Shown here one piece after another: positions 15,526-24,339 of a DNA stretch of 24,478 bases. A model generated the notes under the pieces. That model was not told the DNA's origin and made no database searches. It saw nothing but the letters and a program-made list of their open reading frames with translations. The translations under genes and the position numbers were made by a program. Origin of the DNA: G020348185 sp964525045 (GTDB taxonomy: Bacteria; Nitrospirota; Nitrospiria; Nitrospirales; UBA8639); contig CAZGFD010000038.1 of NCBI GenBank assembly GCA_964525045.1, positions 1 to 24,478 on the forward strand, in the 5' to 3' direction. Every line of letters starts with the position of its first letter. Positions within the stretch are counted from its first letter, which is position 1.

Positions 15526-17034
15526 ATGAAATCCTCTGTTCATAAGAAACCGGTGCAAAAGAAACGCCAATTGATGAAGTCGGTCCGGGGCAAGAAGACC
15601 CTCTCCGGCCGCCAGCAGACTCGCACCAGAATTGAGCGGGATACCATGGGGGAACTGCATGTCCCGCTCCATGCATATTATGGCGTGCAGACGGCGAGGG
15701 CCATTGAGAATTTCCCCATTAGCGGTCTTCGTTTTCCACGATCGTTCATCCGAGCATTAGGGATGATCAAAGGAGCGGCCGCGAAGGTGAATGGTTCCCT
15801 GGGTGTAATCGATAAGGCCCGCACACGTGCTATTCAGCAGGCCGCGAAGGAAGTGATTCAGGGAAAATGGGATGGAGAGTTCCCGGTCGATATCTTTCAA
15901 ACAGGTTCGGGAACGTCCACGAATATGAATGCGAATGAGGTCATTGCCAATCGAGCATCGGAATTGCTGGGGGGGGACCGTGGCAGTCGAAAAGTGCATC
16001 CCAACGATCACGTGAACCATGGACAATCCAGTAATGATGTCATTCCGACTGCAATACACGTCGCTTCAATCGACATGATCTCTCGGGACCTGATTCCGGC
16101 GCTCAAGCGGCTTCATCGGTCGCTTCAGACTAAGGCCCGCCAATTTGACAAAATTGTAAAAATCGGGCGAACGCATCTTCAGGATGCCACGCCGGTTCGC
16201 CTCGGGCAGGAATTCGGAGGGTATGCCAGACAAATCGAATTGGCTCTGGAACGGGCGGAACATGCCCAGGGGGTGATGCGGGAATTGGCTCTGGGAGGAA
16301 CTGCCGTCGGAACTGGATTGAATGCGCATCGTCGTTTGGCCCGTTTGGTTGTTCAGGAATTGTCTGGAGCCATTCGATTTCCCCTCAGGGAGGCCGTCAA
16401 TCACTTTGAGGCGCAGTCCACCCAGGACTCTGTAGTTGAAGCCAGCGGTTGTTTACGGACGATTGCGGTCAGTCTCATGAAGATTGCCAATGATCTTCGT
16501 TGGATGGGGTCAGGCCCTCGGTGTGGATTAGGGGAAATTCACCTTCCTGAAACGCAACCGGGGTCCTCAATCATGCCGGGGAAAGTGAATCCCGTGATTG
16601 CAGAATCGGTGACTATGGTTTCGGCACAGGTCATAGGAAATGATGTGACGATTACCGTGGCCGGCCAATCTGGAAATTTTGAGTTGCTCGTGATGCTCCC
16701 TGTCATGGCACACAATCTGCTCCAATCCATTGAACTGCTTGCCCGGTCTGCCAAGAACCTTGCGGTTCGATGCGTTGATGGCATTGTAGCCAATAAAGAG
16801 ACGTGTCAAGGATGGATCGAACGAAGCCTTGCCATGTGCACGGCTTTGGCTCCGGTCATCGGCTATGAGGCTGCGGCCGGCATTGCGAAGGAAGCCTATC
16901 GAACGGGCAAAACCGTCAGGGAATTAGCCATAGAACAGAAGGTTTTGCCGGAAGCCCAACTCGCGGCCTTATTGGATCCTTGGGGAATGACTGGGCCGGG
17001 GAGTGGGGGACCCAAAGCACGGAAACTTCGGTAG
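15526..17034 (+). CDS. fumC: Class II fumarate hydratase with a basic N-terminal extension
   Basis: Class II fumarase interconverts fumarate and malate in the TCA or reductive TCA cycle. The core from RIERDTMGELHVPL onward is standard, with FQTGSGTSTNMNANEVIANR, HVNHGQSSNDVIPTA (catalytic His), and the GSSIMPGKVNPV signature with the catalytic Ser loop. The protein is 502 residues from ATG 15526. An extra N-terminal stretch of about 35 residues is unusually rich in Lys/Arg (KKPVQKKRQLMKSVRGKK). A TTG (15499) is also open upstream; the true start may lie inside the extension. Aspartase is an alternative in this superfamily, but the FumC motifs fit best. Confidence 0.94.
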   Translation: MKSSVHKKPVQKKRQLMKSVRGKKTLSGRQQTRTRIERDTMGELHVPLHAYYGVQTARAIENFPISGLRFPRSFIRALGMIKGAAAKVNGSLGVIDKARTRAIQQAAKEVIQGKWDGEFPVDIFQTGSGTSTNMNANEVIANRASELLGGDRGSRKVHPNDHVNHGQSSNDVIPTAIHVASIDMISRDLIPALKRLHRSLQTKARQFDKIVKIGRTHLQDATPVRLGQEFGGYARQIELALERAEHAQGVMRELALGGTAVGTGLNAHRRLARLVVQELSGAIRFPLREAVNHFEAQSTQDSVVEASGCLRTIAVSLMKIANDLRWMGSGPRCGLGEIHLPETQPGSSIMPGKVNPVIAESVTMVSAQVIGNDVTITVAGQSGNFELLVMLPVMAHNLLQSIELLARSAKNLAVRCVDGIVANKETCQGWIERSLAMCTALAPVIGYEAAAGIAKEAYRTGKTVRELAIEQKVLPEAQLAALLDPWGMTGPGSGGPKARKLR

Positions 17035-17356
17035 GGGAGATGACCACATGTGTTGATGATATCCGATAATAGAAGGCTTTTCCCTTCATCTTTTGGGGGT
17101 CCCTACGTGTATTAATGACTTCAGCTAGATCTAATCCGGAATTCCTCTCCTCTAACCGTAACCCCTTACCCTCTCTTTTTTCAATAAAAACAATGCTTTA
17201 TTTCCTATAATGGCTTTCCATTTCTATGGATCCAACTGAGGAATACATATTGCTGTGGTTGTACTGCGAAGAGCGTAGTTATTGAGCTGATTCAGTTGTG
17301 TTAGGATTATGGGATCGTGGGTCATCTGACAATTTAGTTCCTAATGAGGAAATCTC
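17035..17356. other. Intergenic stretch after fumC; possible weak terminator
   Basis: These 322 bases have no gene I can support. After fumC, GAAGG (17072-17076) / CCTTC (17083-17087) followed by ATCTTTT is a weak terminator candidate. A TATAAT at 17206-17211 lies 146 bases before the metalloprotease, but no -35 at proper spacing is seen. Confidence 0.4.
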
Positions 17357-19477
17357 ATGAGTCGCAATTACCTTAAAGTAATGTCTTTGGCCAGTATTCT
17401 GATTTTACTTTGTGTTCAAATTGCCAATGCGAATGATCTCAATAATGTCAAAGGCGGAGACTTTGAGATTTCGTATCATGAGCCTGTCCCTCCAATAAAC
17501 CTGCTCAGGAAGCCTTTCGATCCCTCCAGTCCGGATGGGGAGGGCCCTTCGTGGGAATGGGTTCTCGAAGCTTTTGGAAAACTATTTCATTTTGATTTGC
17601 AACCGAATGACCGTGTGATTGCGGGGTTGCCCAAAGGGCAGCGGGAGAAAATTGCGGAGACGGTTAAACTCTATCGAGGCAAGATTCAGGGGAATGAAGA
17701 CTCTTGGATTCGTCTCACGAAAATTGGTGATGAATGGTCCGGTATGTTCTGGGATGGGGAGGAAGTCTATATCATTGACCCACTGCACATTTTGTCTCCA
17801 TTTCTTAGAGTGATTCCCTTTGTCGGAGAGTTCAAACAAAGTATTTATCGATTGTCGGACACCAAAAATTTAGAACAATTCGTTTGTGGATTTGAATCGA
17901 CTGATGCGTCAGGTCAACCCCCGTCTGACTTCCAGGCCCTTTCCCAGGAATTACAGGGAGAGGTCTCAGCAGAGGCTGTTGGAGCTTCCTTGAATATCGA
18001 TCTGGCTATCGTGACAGATCCTCTATTCGCTCAGATTCAACAAAATAGCTTTCAGACTTCTAATGATGCGGCCGTGGTGGCCAGGGTAAACGTCGCCGAT
18101 GGAATCTATTCAGAACAGGTGGGCGTTCAAATTAATCTCGTGGAAATTCTGGAATTATCCGACAATGGTTCCTTGACCTCTACGGATTCCGCGACCCTTC
18201 TTTCTCAATTTGGAAATTTTACAAACTCTTCCCAATTCAATCACCCCGGAGTCGCCCATTTGTTCACAGGGCGGGATTTGAATGGTAGTGTCATTGGACG
18301 GGCGTATCTTAGTTCGTTGTGCCACGACAGGTATGGTGTGGGAATCAATGAAATTCGGCAAGGTGGAACGGTCGGAGCGATCTTGTTCGCTCACGAACTG
18401 GGCCATAACTTTGGTGCCCCACACGACAATCAAAGTGGATCCGCCTGTTCGAGTACGCCTTCTGGTTTCATCATGAATCCTTTTCTTGATAGAAATAGTC
18501 AGGATTTTTCAGAATGCAGTATTGAACAGATGCAGCCGGAAATAAATTCTGCCTCGTGTATTACCGATATCGATTCCCCTGTAAGTTCGGTGACTCTGGA
18601 GGCGGACAAGCCGAGCCCGGCTCAACTGGCGACCGTGGGCACGGTGACCTTCACCGCGAACGCGATGGGGGGCAGCGGCAACTACGACTACCGGTTCATC
18701 GTCCGGGATCCCTTTGGCGTGTGGACGGAGGGGCAGGACTTCGGGAACGGAAACATCTTCGCGTGGACGCCTCCCGACGTCGGCAGTTGGGCGATCCAGG
18801 TGCGGGCGCGGAATGTCGACAGTACCGAACTATGGGAGGCGTTAACGGGTCGAATTTTTGAGGTCCTGGGCAATTCTCCTGTGAGCTCGGTGACGCTGGA
18901 CGCGAACAAGCCAAGCCCGGCTTATCTGGCGACTGTGGGGACGGTGACCTTCACCGCGAACGCGATGGGGGGCAGCGGCAACTACGACTACCGGTTCATC
19001 GTCCGGGATCCCTTTGGCGTGTGGACGGAGGGGCAGGACTTCGGGAACGGAAACATCTTCGCGTGGACGCCTCCTGACGTCGGTCGTTGGGTGATCCAGG
19101 TGCGGGCGCGGAACGTCGGCAGTGCCGCCCTATGGGAGGCCTTGGCCGGACGGATTTTCGATATCAGCGGGGGTCAGCCTGTGAGCTCGGTGACGCTAAA
19201 CGCGAACAAGCCAAGCCCGGCTCAACTGGCGACCGTGGGGACGGTGACCTTCATAGCGAACGCGATGGGGGGCAGCGGCAACTACGACTACCGGTTCATC
19301 GTCCGGGATCCCTTTGGCGTGTGGACGGAGGGGCAGGACTTCGGGAACGGAAACACCTTCGCGTGGACGCCCCCCGACGTCGGCAGTTGGGCGATCCAGG
19401 TGCGGGCGCGGAATGTCGGCAGTACCGTGCTATACGACGTGTTGGATGGCATGGTCTTTGTAATTCTCGATCAATAA
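17357..19477 (+). CDS. Secreted adamalysin-like zinc metalloprotease with three C-terminal repeats
   Basis: This 706-residue precursor has a signal peptide (LASILILLCVQIANA), a 150-180 residue N-terminal part resembling a propeptide, and a zincin catalytic domain ending near residue 400. The zinc site HELGHNFGAPHD begins at residue 346 (HExxHxxGxxHD), with the Met-turn SGFIMNPF near 372. A closing FSECSIEQM...SASCI matches the C-terminal end of adamalysin/reprolysin (M12B-type) catalytic domains. Residues about 408-706 are three 100-residue tandem repeats (YDYRFIVRDPFGVWTEG ... WTPPDVGxWxIQVRARN) that look like beta-sandwich, Y_Y_Y-type domains. A GAGGAAATC Shine-Dalgarno precedes the ATG. 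It is presumably an extracellular protease; the substrate is unknown. Confidence 0.95.
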   Translation: MSRNYLKVMSLASILILLCVQIANANDLNNVKGGDFEISYHEPVPPINLLRKPFDPSSPDGEGPSWEWVLEAFGKLFHFDLQPNDRVIAGLPKGQREKIAETVKLYRGKIQGNEDSWIRLTKIGDEWSGMFWDGEEVYIIDPLHILSPFLRVIPFVGEFKQSIYRLSDTKNLEQFVCGFESTDASGQPPSDFQALSQELQGEVSAEAVGASLNIDLAIVTDPLFAQIQQNSFQTSNDAAVVARVNVADGIYSEQVGVQINLVEILELSDNGSLTSTDSATLLSQFGNFTNSSQFNHPGVAHLFTGRDLNGSVIGRAYLSSLCHDRYGVGINEIRQGGTVGAILFAHELGHNFGAPHDNQSGSACSSTPSGFIMNPFLDRNSQDFSECSIEQMQPEINSASCITDIDSPVSSVTLEADKPSPAQLATVGTVTFTANAMGGSGNYDYRFIVRDPFGVWTEGQDFGNGNIFAWTPPDVGSWAIQVRARNVDSTELWEALTGRIFEVLGNSPVSSVTLDANKPSPAYLATVGTVTFTANAMGGSGNYDYRFIVRDPFGVWTEGQDFGNGNIFAWTPPDVGRWVIQVRARNVGSAALWEALAGRIFDISGGQPVSSVTLNANKPSPAQLATVGTVTFIANAMGGSGNYDYRFIVRDPFGVWTEGQDFGNGNTFAWTPPDVGSWAIQVRARNVGSTVLYDVLDGMVFVILDQ
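18579..19477 (+). repeat. Three 300 bp tandem repeats in the metalloprotease gene
   Basis: Units start at 18579, 18879 and 19179, exactly 300 bp (100 codons) apart. Copies 1 and 2 are identical over at least 134 bases (18641-18774 and 18941-19074), and copy 3 is nearly so over the same core. Ends are more variable. The repeats are GC-richer than the protease-coding part. Confidence 0.95.
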
Positions 19478-19690
19478 CACGAGAGTAGGGTTGACTGAGT
19501 CACGCAACGGGCTCGGGTAACCACCCCGAATTCCGGTAAAAATATAGAAATGCCTGCACGACAGGGAAGTGCTGGGTCTGCTCCTAGACAGCCTCCTGGA
19601 TTGTGAGGGTACCAACGACAGATGAGAATCAAATTCTTTTCGCTGTGTGCAGAATAACCAGGGCTAGATTAGCTAGTGGACAAAGAAACT

Positions 19691-21976
19691 ATGTCCAAGG
19701 ACCGTAAAGACTATAGGCCAGCGACGACCTTATTGATGGTTCTGTGGCTCAGTACGGTATTGGCCGTTGTCAACTCAAATGCCAGCCAGCTTGGCCGTAA
19801 TGGATTTTCCGGGAATCCTTCAACCAACGGGGGGGCAACGTGTGCCGTTTGCCATACACCGGGGGTGACCCTACCTATCGTTACTCTGTCGGGACCCAGC
19901 GTGGTGGACGCTGGCACAACCAATGAATACACTGTCACAATCACGGGGGGACCGGCACAAACTGGAGGCGTCAATATCTCAGTCGGCGATTTTGTCGGTG
20001 AACTCGCGCCGTCAGATCTTGACCTGCACCTTATCGGGAATGAACTATCGCATGTCGCCCCAAAATCGTTCATCAGCAACACGATTACCTTCTCTTTTCT
20101 ATGGACGGCCCCTGAGTACAACACAACGGTAACCCAGTACGCCGCCGGTAACTCCTCCAACGGTCAATTGGACCTCCTGAGCGATGGCATCAATACCCAC
20201 ACCTTAGAAGTCATTGTGCAAAATGGAACTCAACCACCACCCACGGAGCCTCCTCCTCCTGTGGGTGATATACACCTTGAGGAGGTCGCCTCTGGATTAA
20301 ATTCTCCTGTGGCTGTGACACACGCTGGCGATTCGCGGCTCTTTGTTGTGGAGCGTCCAGGATACATTAGAGTTATTGACGACAATGGAAACCTCCTCGC
20401 CACACCGTTTCTTAATATCTCAGGCCAGGTAGATAGCAGCAGCGGTGAAATGGGCTTGCTGGGGTTAGCGTTCCACCCGAACTATACAACAAACGGTTAT
20501 TTTTACGTCTATTACACACGGGATCCTGGGGCAGGACTCGATCGGACTCGCGTGGCACGTTTTCAGGTCAGCGCAAACCCAGACGTTGCGAACCCCATTA
20601 GTGAAGTGGTGATCATGGAGTTCGAGCAACCGTTCGCGAATCATAATGCTGGAGACCTGCACTTTGGTCCCGATGGGTATCTGTACGTGGCATCCGGGGA
20701 TGGTGGGGGTGGGGGTGATCCCCAGAATAATGGCCAAAGGAGCGATACGTTACTCGGGAAGTTGCTGCGAATTGACGTTGATACCCAGCCGGGGGCAACC
20801 GATGGCCCCGATTGCGAGATCTCGGGCAACGCGAACTATCGAATACCACCAAGTAACGCGTTTAATGATGGCTTGGGTGGACAAGGCTGCGATGAGATCT
20901 ATGCCCTCGGACTACGTAATCCCTGGCGGTTCAGTTTTGATAGGCAGACCGGCGATTTGTGGATCGCCGATGTCGGGCAGAACAACTATGAGGAGATTAA
21001 TTTCGTGCTTTCTGGGGCAACCGGAGGGCTCAACTTTGGCTGGCGTTGTTTCGAAGGCGACAGCATCTTTAACTCTAATGGGTGTACGGCAGAGTACTTT
21101 CCCCCGATCCATTCGTTTTCCCATGAAGCGGGTAATTGTTCGGTAACCGGTGGCTTCGTCTATCGTGGATCTAGTAACTCAGCGTTTGAGGGGCACTATT
21201 TTTTTACTGACTTCTGTAACACCGCGATTCGAACGCTGAGCGGGCCACCCAATGCACCGATCCTGTCGGAGGTTCTGCCTGCCGGTGAAATTAGCACTCC
21301 CTCCTCCTTTGGTGAGGGCGTCAACGGAGAGCTCTATGTCGTCAGTTTGAATGGGGGTCGTTTGTATAGAGTTAATGGATCGCTGGAGGTAGCGCTTAGC
21401 GCCGACAAGCCAAGCCCGGCCCCGCTGGCGAGTGTGGGGACGGTCACCTTCACCGCGAGCGCCTCGGGTGGCACTGGCAACTACGACTACCGGTTCATCG
21501 TCCGGGATCCCTTTGGCGTGTGGACGGAGGGGCAGGACTTCGGGAACGGAAACATCTTCGAGTGGACGCCTCCGGACGTCGGTCGTTGGGTGATCCAGGT
21601 TCGGGCGAGGAACGTCGGGAGTACCGCGAAATGGGAGGCCTTGACCGGCCGGATTTTCCAGGTCCTGACGGACACGCCCGTGAGCTCGGTGACGCTGGAA
21701 TGGGACAAAGAGAACCCGGCGAACCTCTCAACCGTGGGCAACGTGACTTTTACCGCAAGCGCGTCAGGCGGCAGCGGCAACTACGACTATCGGTTCATCG
21801 TCCGTGATCCGCAGGGGGTGTGGACCGAGGGGCAGGCCTATGGGAACGGAGACACCTTCGAATGGGCGCCTCCCTTCGCAGGGCGATGGGGCATTCAAGT
21901 CCGCGCGAGGAATGTTGGCAGTCCCGTGCGATGGGACGTCTTGAGTGGCATGGTCTTCGTAATCCGGGATCAATGA
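19691..21976 (+). CDS. Secreted CxxCH-domain protein fused to PQQ-type sugar dehydrogenase and two shared repeats
   Basis: A 761-residue exported protein (ATG 19691; a GTG at 19676 is also open). After the signal peptide comes an N-terminal domain beginning SQLGRNGFSGNPSTNGG with CAVCH (residues 51-55), the pattern of choice-of-anchor V/MXAN_6652-type domains and a possible haem c site. A proline linker (QPPPTEPPPPVG) leads to a beta-propeller of the glucose/sorbosone dehydrogenase family (about 192-555): GLLGLAFHPNY, NHNAGDLHFGPDGYLYVASG, ALGLRNPWRFSFD, WIADVGQNNYEEIN. Two 100-residue repeats close the protein, and the last ends FVIRDQ, like the metalloprotease's FVILDQ. A PQQ enzyme with its own CxxCH electron acceptor is plausible but not proven. 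Confidence 0.93.
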   Translation: MSKDRKDYRPATTLLMVLWLSTVLAVVNSNASQLGRNGFSGNPSTNGGATCAVCHTPGVTLPIVTLSGPSVVDAGTTNEYTVTITGGPAQTGGVNISVGDFVGELAPSDLDLHLIGNELSHVAPKSFISNTITFSFLWTAPEYNTTVTQYAAGNSSNGQLDLLSDGINTHTLEVIVQNGTQPPPTEPPPPVGDIHLEEVASGLNSPVAVTHAGDSRLFVVERPGYIRVIDDNGNLLATPFLNISGQVDSSSGEMGLLGLAFHPNYTTNGYFYVYYTRDPGAGLDRTRVARFQVSANPDVANPISEVVIMEFEQPFANHNAGDLHFGPDGYLYVASGDGGGGGDPQNNGQRSDTLLGKLLRIDVDTQPGATDGPDCEISGNANYRIPPSNAFNDGLGGQGCDEIYALGLRNPWRFSFDRQTGDLWIADVGQNNYEEINFVLSGATGGLNFGWRCFEGDSIFNSNGCTAEYFPPIHSFSHEAGNCSVTGGFVYRGSSNSAFEGHYFFTDFCNTAIRTLSGPPNAPILSEVLPAGEISTPSSFGEGVNGELYVVSLNGGRLYRVNGSLEVALSADKPSPAPLASVGTVTFTASASGGTGNYDYRFIVRDPFGVWTEGQDFGNGNIFEWTPPDVGRWVIQVRARNVGSTAKWEALTGRIFQVLTDTPVSSVTLEWDKENPANLSTVGNVTFTASASGGSGNYDYRFIVRDPQGVWTEGQAYGNGDTFEWAPPFAGRWGIQVRARNVGSPVRWDVLSGMVFVIRDQ
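21382..21976 (+). repeat. Two repeat units shared with the metalloprotease
   Basis: The first unit has an 85-base block (21476-21560) identical to metalloprotease unit 1 (18677-18761), and the second unit is diverged (WDKENPANLSTVGN..., DPQGVWTEGQAYGNGDTFEWAPP). The high DNA identity within otherwise unrelated genes points to recent recombination between them. Confidence 0.9.
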
Positions 21977-22467
21977 CACTAAGTTGGCGGTGACGGAACA
22001 TCGACGTACTCGGTTGCGGAGGGGTGGGAGGTTTCCGTTTAGAGATATCCCGGCCAGCCGGATACGGGGAATGACTCCCCCGGGGATATCGTTGGGTTGG
22101 AGCCCTCAACGGACGGTACGCGGTTCGGTCTGGCCTGACGCAAATCGGAGACGTGTGGACGAATGCTACCAAGAGCCAGGCGACGTCCCCTGTGCTTGCT
22201 GGCTGGAAGGTCAAAGTGCGTATACGCGGGTCTGAGGGCGCTGAACCCGGGGACAGGCTGGAAACCGGAATCGACGTTATTTCGATTTGCGGACGAGTTC
22301 CTAAAGCGAGAGATTCCATTAAAAGTGTATTTCACTTTAGTTTTCTTGTTTCACAAATTCGATTTACGATTTTCGAATTTGGAGCTATTTGAATTACCAT
22401 GACCTCACAGAAATGTGGAATGATGCTCTCACTCTAGAAGATTGATCATTGAAAAAGTGGGAAATCT
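21977..22467. other. Gene-free stretch after the dehydrogenase gene
   Basis: About 490 bases without a supported gene. GATATCCC (22044-22051) can pair with GGGATATC (22083-22090), giving an 8 bp stem, but no T run follows. The stretch between 22100 and 22300 is GC-rich and then turns AT-rich near 22320-22400. Short open frames here lack Shine-Dalgarno sites and recognisable motifs. Confidence 0.5.
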
Positions 22468-22804
22468 TTAACCGATCCCCAATGGATTTATTGATCCATC
22501 ACTCGAACCGCCTCGTTTTTGGCACCTTCCCAGTTTCCCGACACTTGCTCGGAATCGCAGACGAAATTTATTTATGCCGGTCAAATGGAAGGTTTCGTGG
22601 TGCCAAAAGTTTTCAGATTCGATGTCTCCAAGGAGATAGGCCCTTTTACTTCCTCTTGCCTCTCTGTTTGTCGAAACGTCAACAGCAAGATATTCTCCGC
22701 TGTTGAACACTCGTTCAATAATCCAGTCGAAGGTGACTGCTGCTGTCCTTTTCCCCTGAAGATCAATAGGGTCGAAGTCAGGGTGGCGTTCGTTGCATTA
22801 CCAT
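22468..22804 (-). pseudogene. Possible frameshifted small gene
   Basis: On the minus strand a strong Shine-Dalgarno (AAGGAGAGG) precedes ATG 22804, but that frame stops after eight codons (MVMQRTPP). The next frame is open for about 110 codons from there to a TAA at 22468, reading ERHPDFDPIDLQGKRTAAVT then FDWIIERVFNSGEYLAVDVS, with regular codon use. A one-base frameshift near 22795 would join them. I do not recognise the family. It may be an ordinary decayed gene or chance; the strong ribosome site is the main support. Confidence 0.3.
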
Positions 22805-23004
22805 CGACCTCTCCTTAAAAGGTCCCATCGGGTGAGCTTTGGGTGAATCAATTTGCGTGTCTTCTCCCCATAAGCCATTCCACTCAGCTATATGGAAACT
22901 CTCGGAAAACCGGGTTCTGGGTGAACCTCCTCCGCGGGGTGAGGTGACGCTGGGTACAAACCGGTAACATGGATTACATTTCCTCGGCAAGGAGGACCTT
23001 GCTG

Positions 23005-23964
23005 ATGCCATGGAAGGAAGCCAGTGCGATGGACGAACGAACTAAGTTTATTGGGCGGTTATTAGCTGGAGAGAAGATGGCGCCCTTGTGCCGGGAGTTT
23101 GGTATTTCCCGCATGACGGGACATACGCGTTGGAATCGGTATTAACACCAGGGGTCCTACGCGCTGTATAACCGGAGCCGTGCGCCGCATCGGCATCCCA
23201 ATCAGACCCCTTATGAGGACGAACAACTCATTTTTCGATTGAAGGAACAAAAGTCGCATTGGGGCGCCCCCAAGATTCGAGATCTGGTCCGACACCACTA
23301 TCCGACCCTGAAACTGCCTTCAACGAGTACCGTGCGCAGTATTTTGGACCGACATGACCTGGTCAAGAAAAGAAGGAAACGGCGGCCGTTTCGGGCGACC
23401 GCCAGTTATCTGTCGAATCCCGATCACCCTCATGATCTCTGGTGCACCGATTTCAAAGGGGAGTTTCGGATGTTGAACAAGCAATATTGTTATCCGCTGA
23501 CACTCACCGACTATGCCAGTCGGTTTTTATTGACATGTCAGGCGCTGGAGCGTCCCGCGGTGGGGCCCAGTTTTCCGGTCTTTGAAGAGGCGTTTCAGAC
23601 GTACGGGTTGCCGGTAGCGATCCGGAGTGATAACGGGACACCCTTTGCGAGTGGGAACACCGCCTGGAATTTAACGCGCCTGTCGGTGTGGTGGATTCGG
23701 CCGGGGATTAAACTCGAACATATTGAACCCGGCTATCCTCAACAGAATGGCCGGCATGAACGCTTGCATCGGACCTTGAAAGCGGAAGCCACGCATCCGG
23801 CCCGCGCCAACCTCCTGCAACAACAAGAACAGTTTGAGGCCTTTCAACAGGAGTATAACGTTGAACGGCCCCATCAGGCCTTGGAGATGAAACGGCCCCC
23901 GGAGGGGAGAGACACATTAATTAAATTCCTTTTGTGTTCCTTTCAAATTAATGTTCCAGAATAA
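23005..23964 (+). pseudogene. IS481-family transposase, broken by an in-frame stop and 3' truncation
   Basis: An ATG at 23005 with GGAGG upstream (22991) opens MPWKEASAMDERTKFIGRLL and an HTH segment (LCREFGISRMTGHTRWNRY), the usual IS481 start. A TAA at 23143-23145 then interrupts the frame after 46 codons. The same frame continues without gap through NRSRAPHRHPN, the linker and the DDE integrase core: CTDFKGEF (first Asp), IRSDNGTPFAS (second Asp), NGRHERLHRTLK (Glu). The C-terminus departs from the family after HQALEMKRPPE, suggesting the 3' end was cut and joined to other sequence near 23900. It cannot make a normal full-length protein unless the stop is read through. Confidence 0.9.
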
Positions 23965-24339
23965 GCCGTCTTTTTCGCACCCCCCAATCTCATCTGAAGG
24001 TCACTAGCTCTATCCCCTTGCTCTGCCCGGTGAACGGAGTAGCAGGTTAAACAAACCTTAACAAAAGTGAATCCAGTTTTCGCTTGCCCTGTTATCTTTT
24101 TGGATACAAACTGTATCGAAACGGATACCGCAGGGCACCGTCCGTCTCGGCCTGTACAGCCCCAAATGACACTGAACTATGAAAATTTACTACCAAAAAA
24201 GGCAAAATTTTTCTTAAATCGAATGAAGTTTTTTTTCGATCATATTGAAAATTGGCAAATCAGGTAATGGCTCGGTTTTTGCTCTGGCTTAAAAACACCT
24301 TTTCTTTTGAAAATTAACCATAAATGTCCATTAATCGAT
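23965..24339. other. AT-rich gene-free stretch with possible operator repeats
   Basis: No gene is supported in these 375 bases. GATAC (24103-24107) and GTATC (24113-24117) form a small palindrome, with a further GGATAC at 24123-24128. ATCGAA/TTCGAT arms flank a T-rich loop near 24217-24240. From about 24180 the sequence is notably AT-rich. These are possible regulatory sites for the exported gene at the right edge. Confidence 0.4.

Noticed and set aside
17180..17220. Perfect TATAAT upstream of the metalloprotease
   Set aside because: No acceptable -35 at 16-18 bases, and it lies 146 bases from the start in an AT-rich stretch, so it may be chance.
18579..19477. Evenly spaced repeats considered as a CRISPR array
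   Set aside because: The units are 300 bp, coding, tandem and without spacers, and translate to protein domains.
18556..19488. Long open frames in alternate frames across the 300 bp repeats, both strands
   Set aside because: They arise because the GC-rich repeat keeps several frames open; they have arginine-rich, low-complexity products and no ribosome sites.
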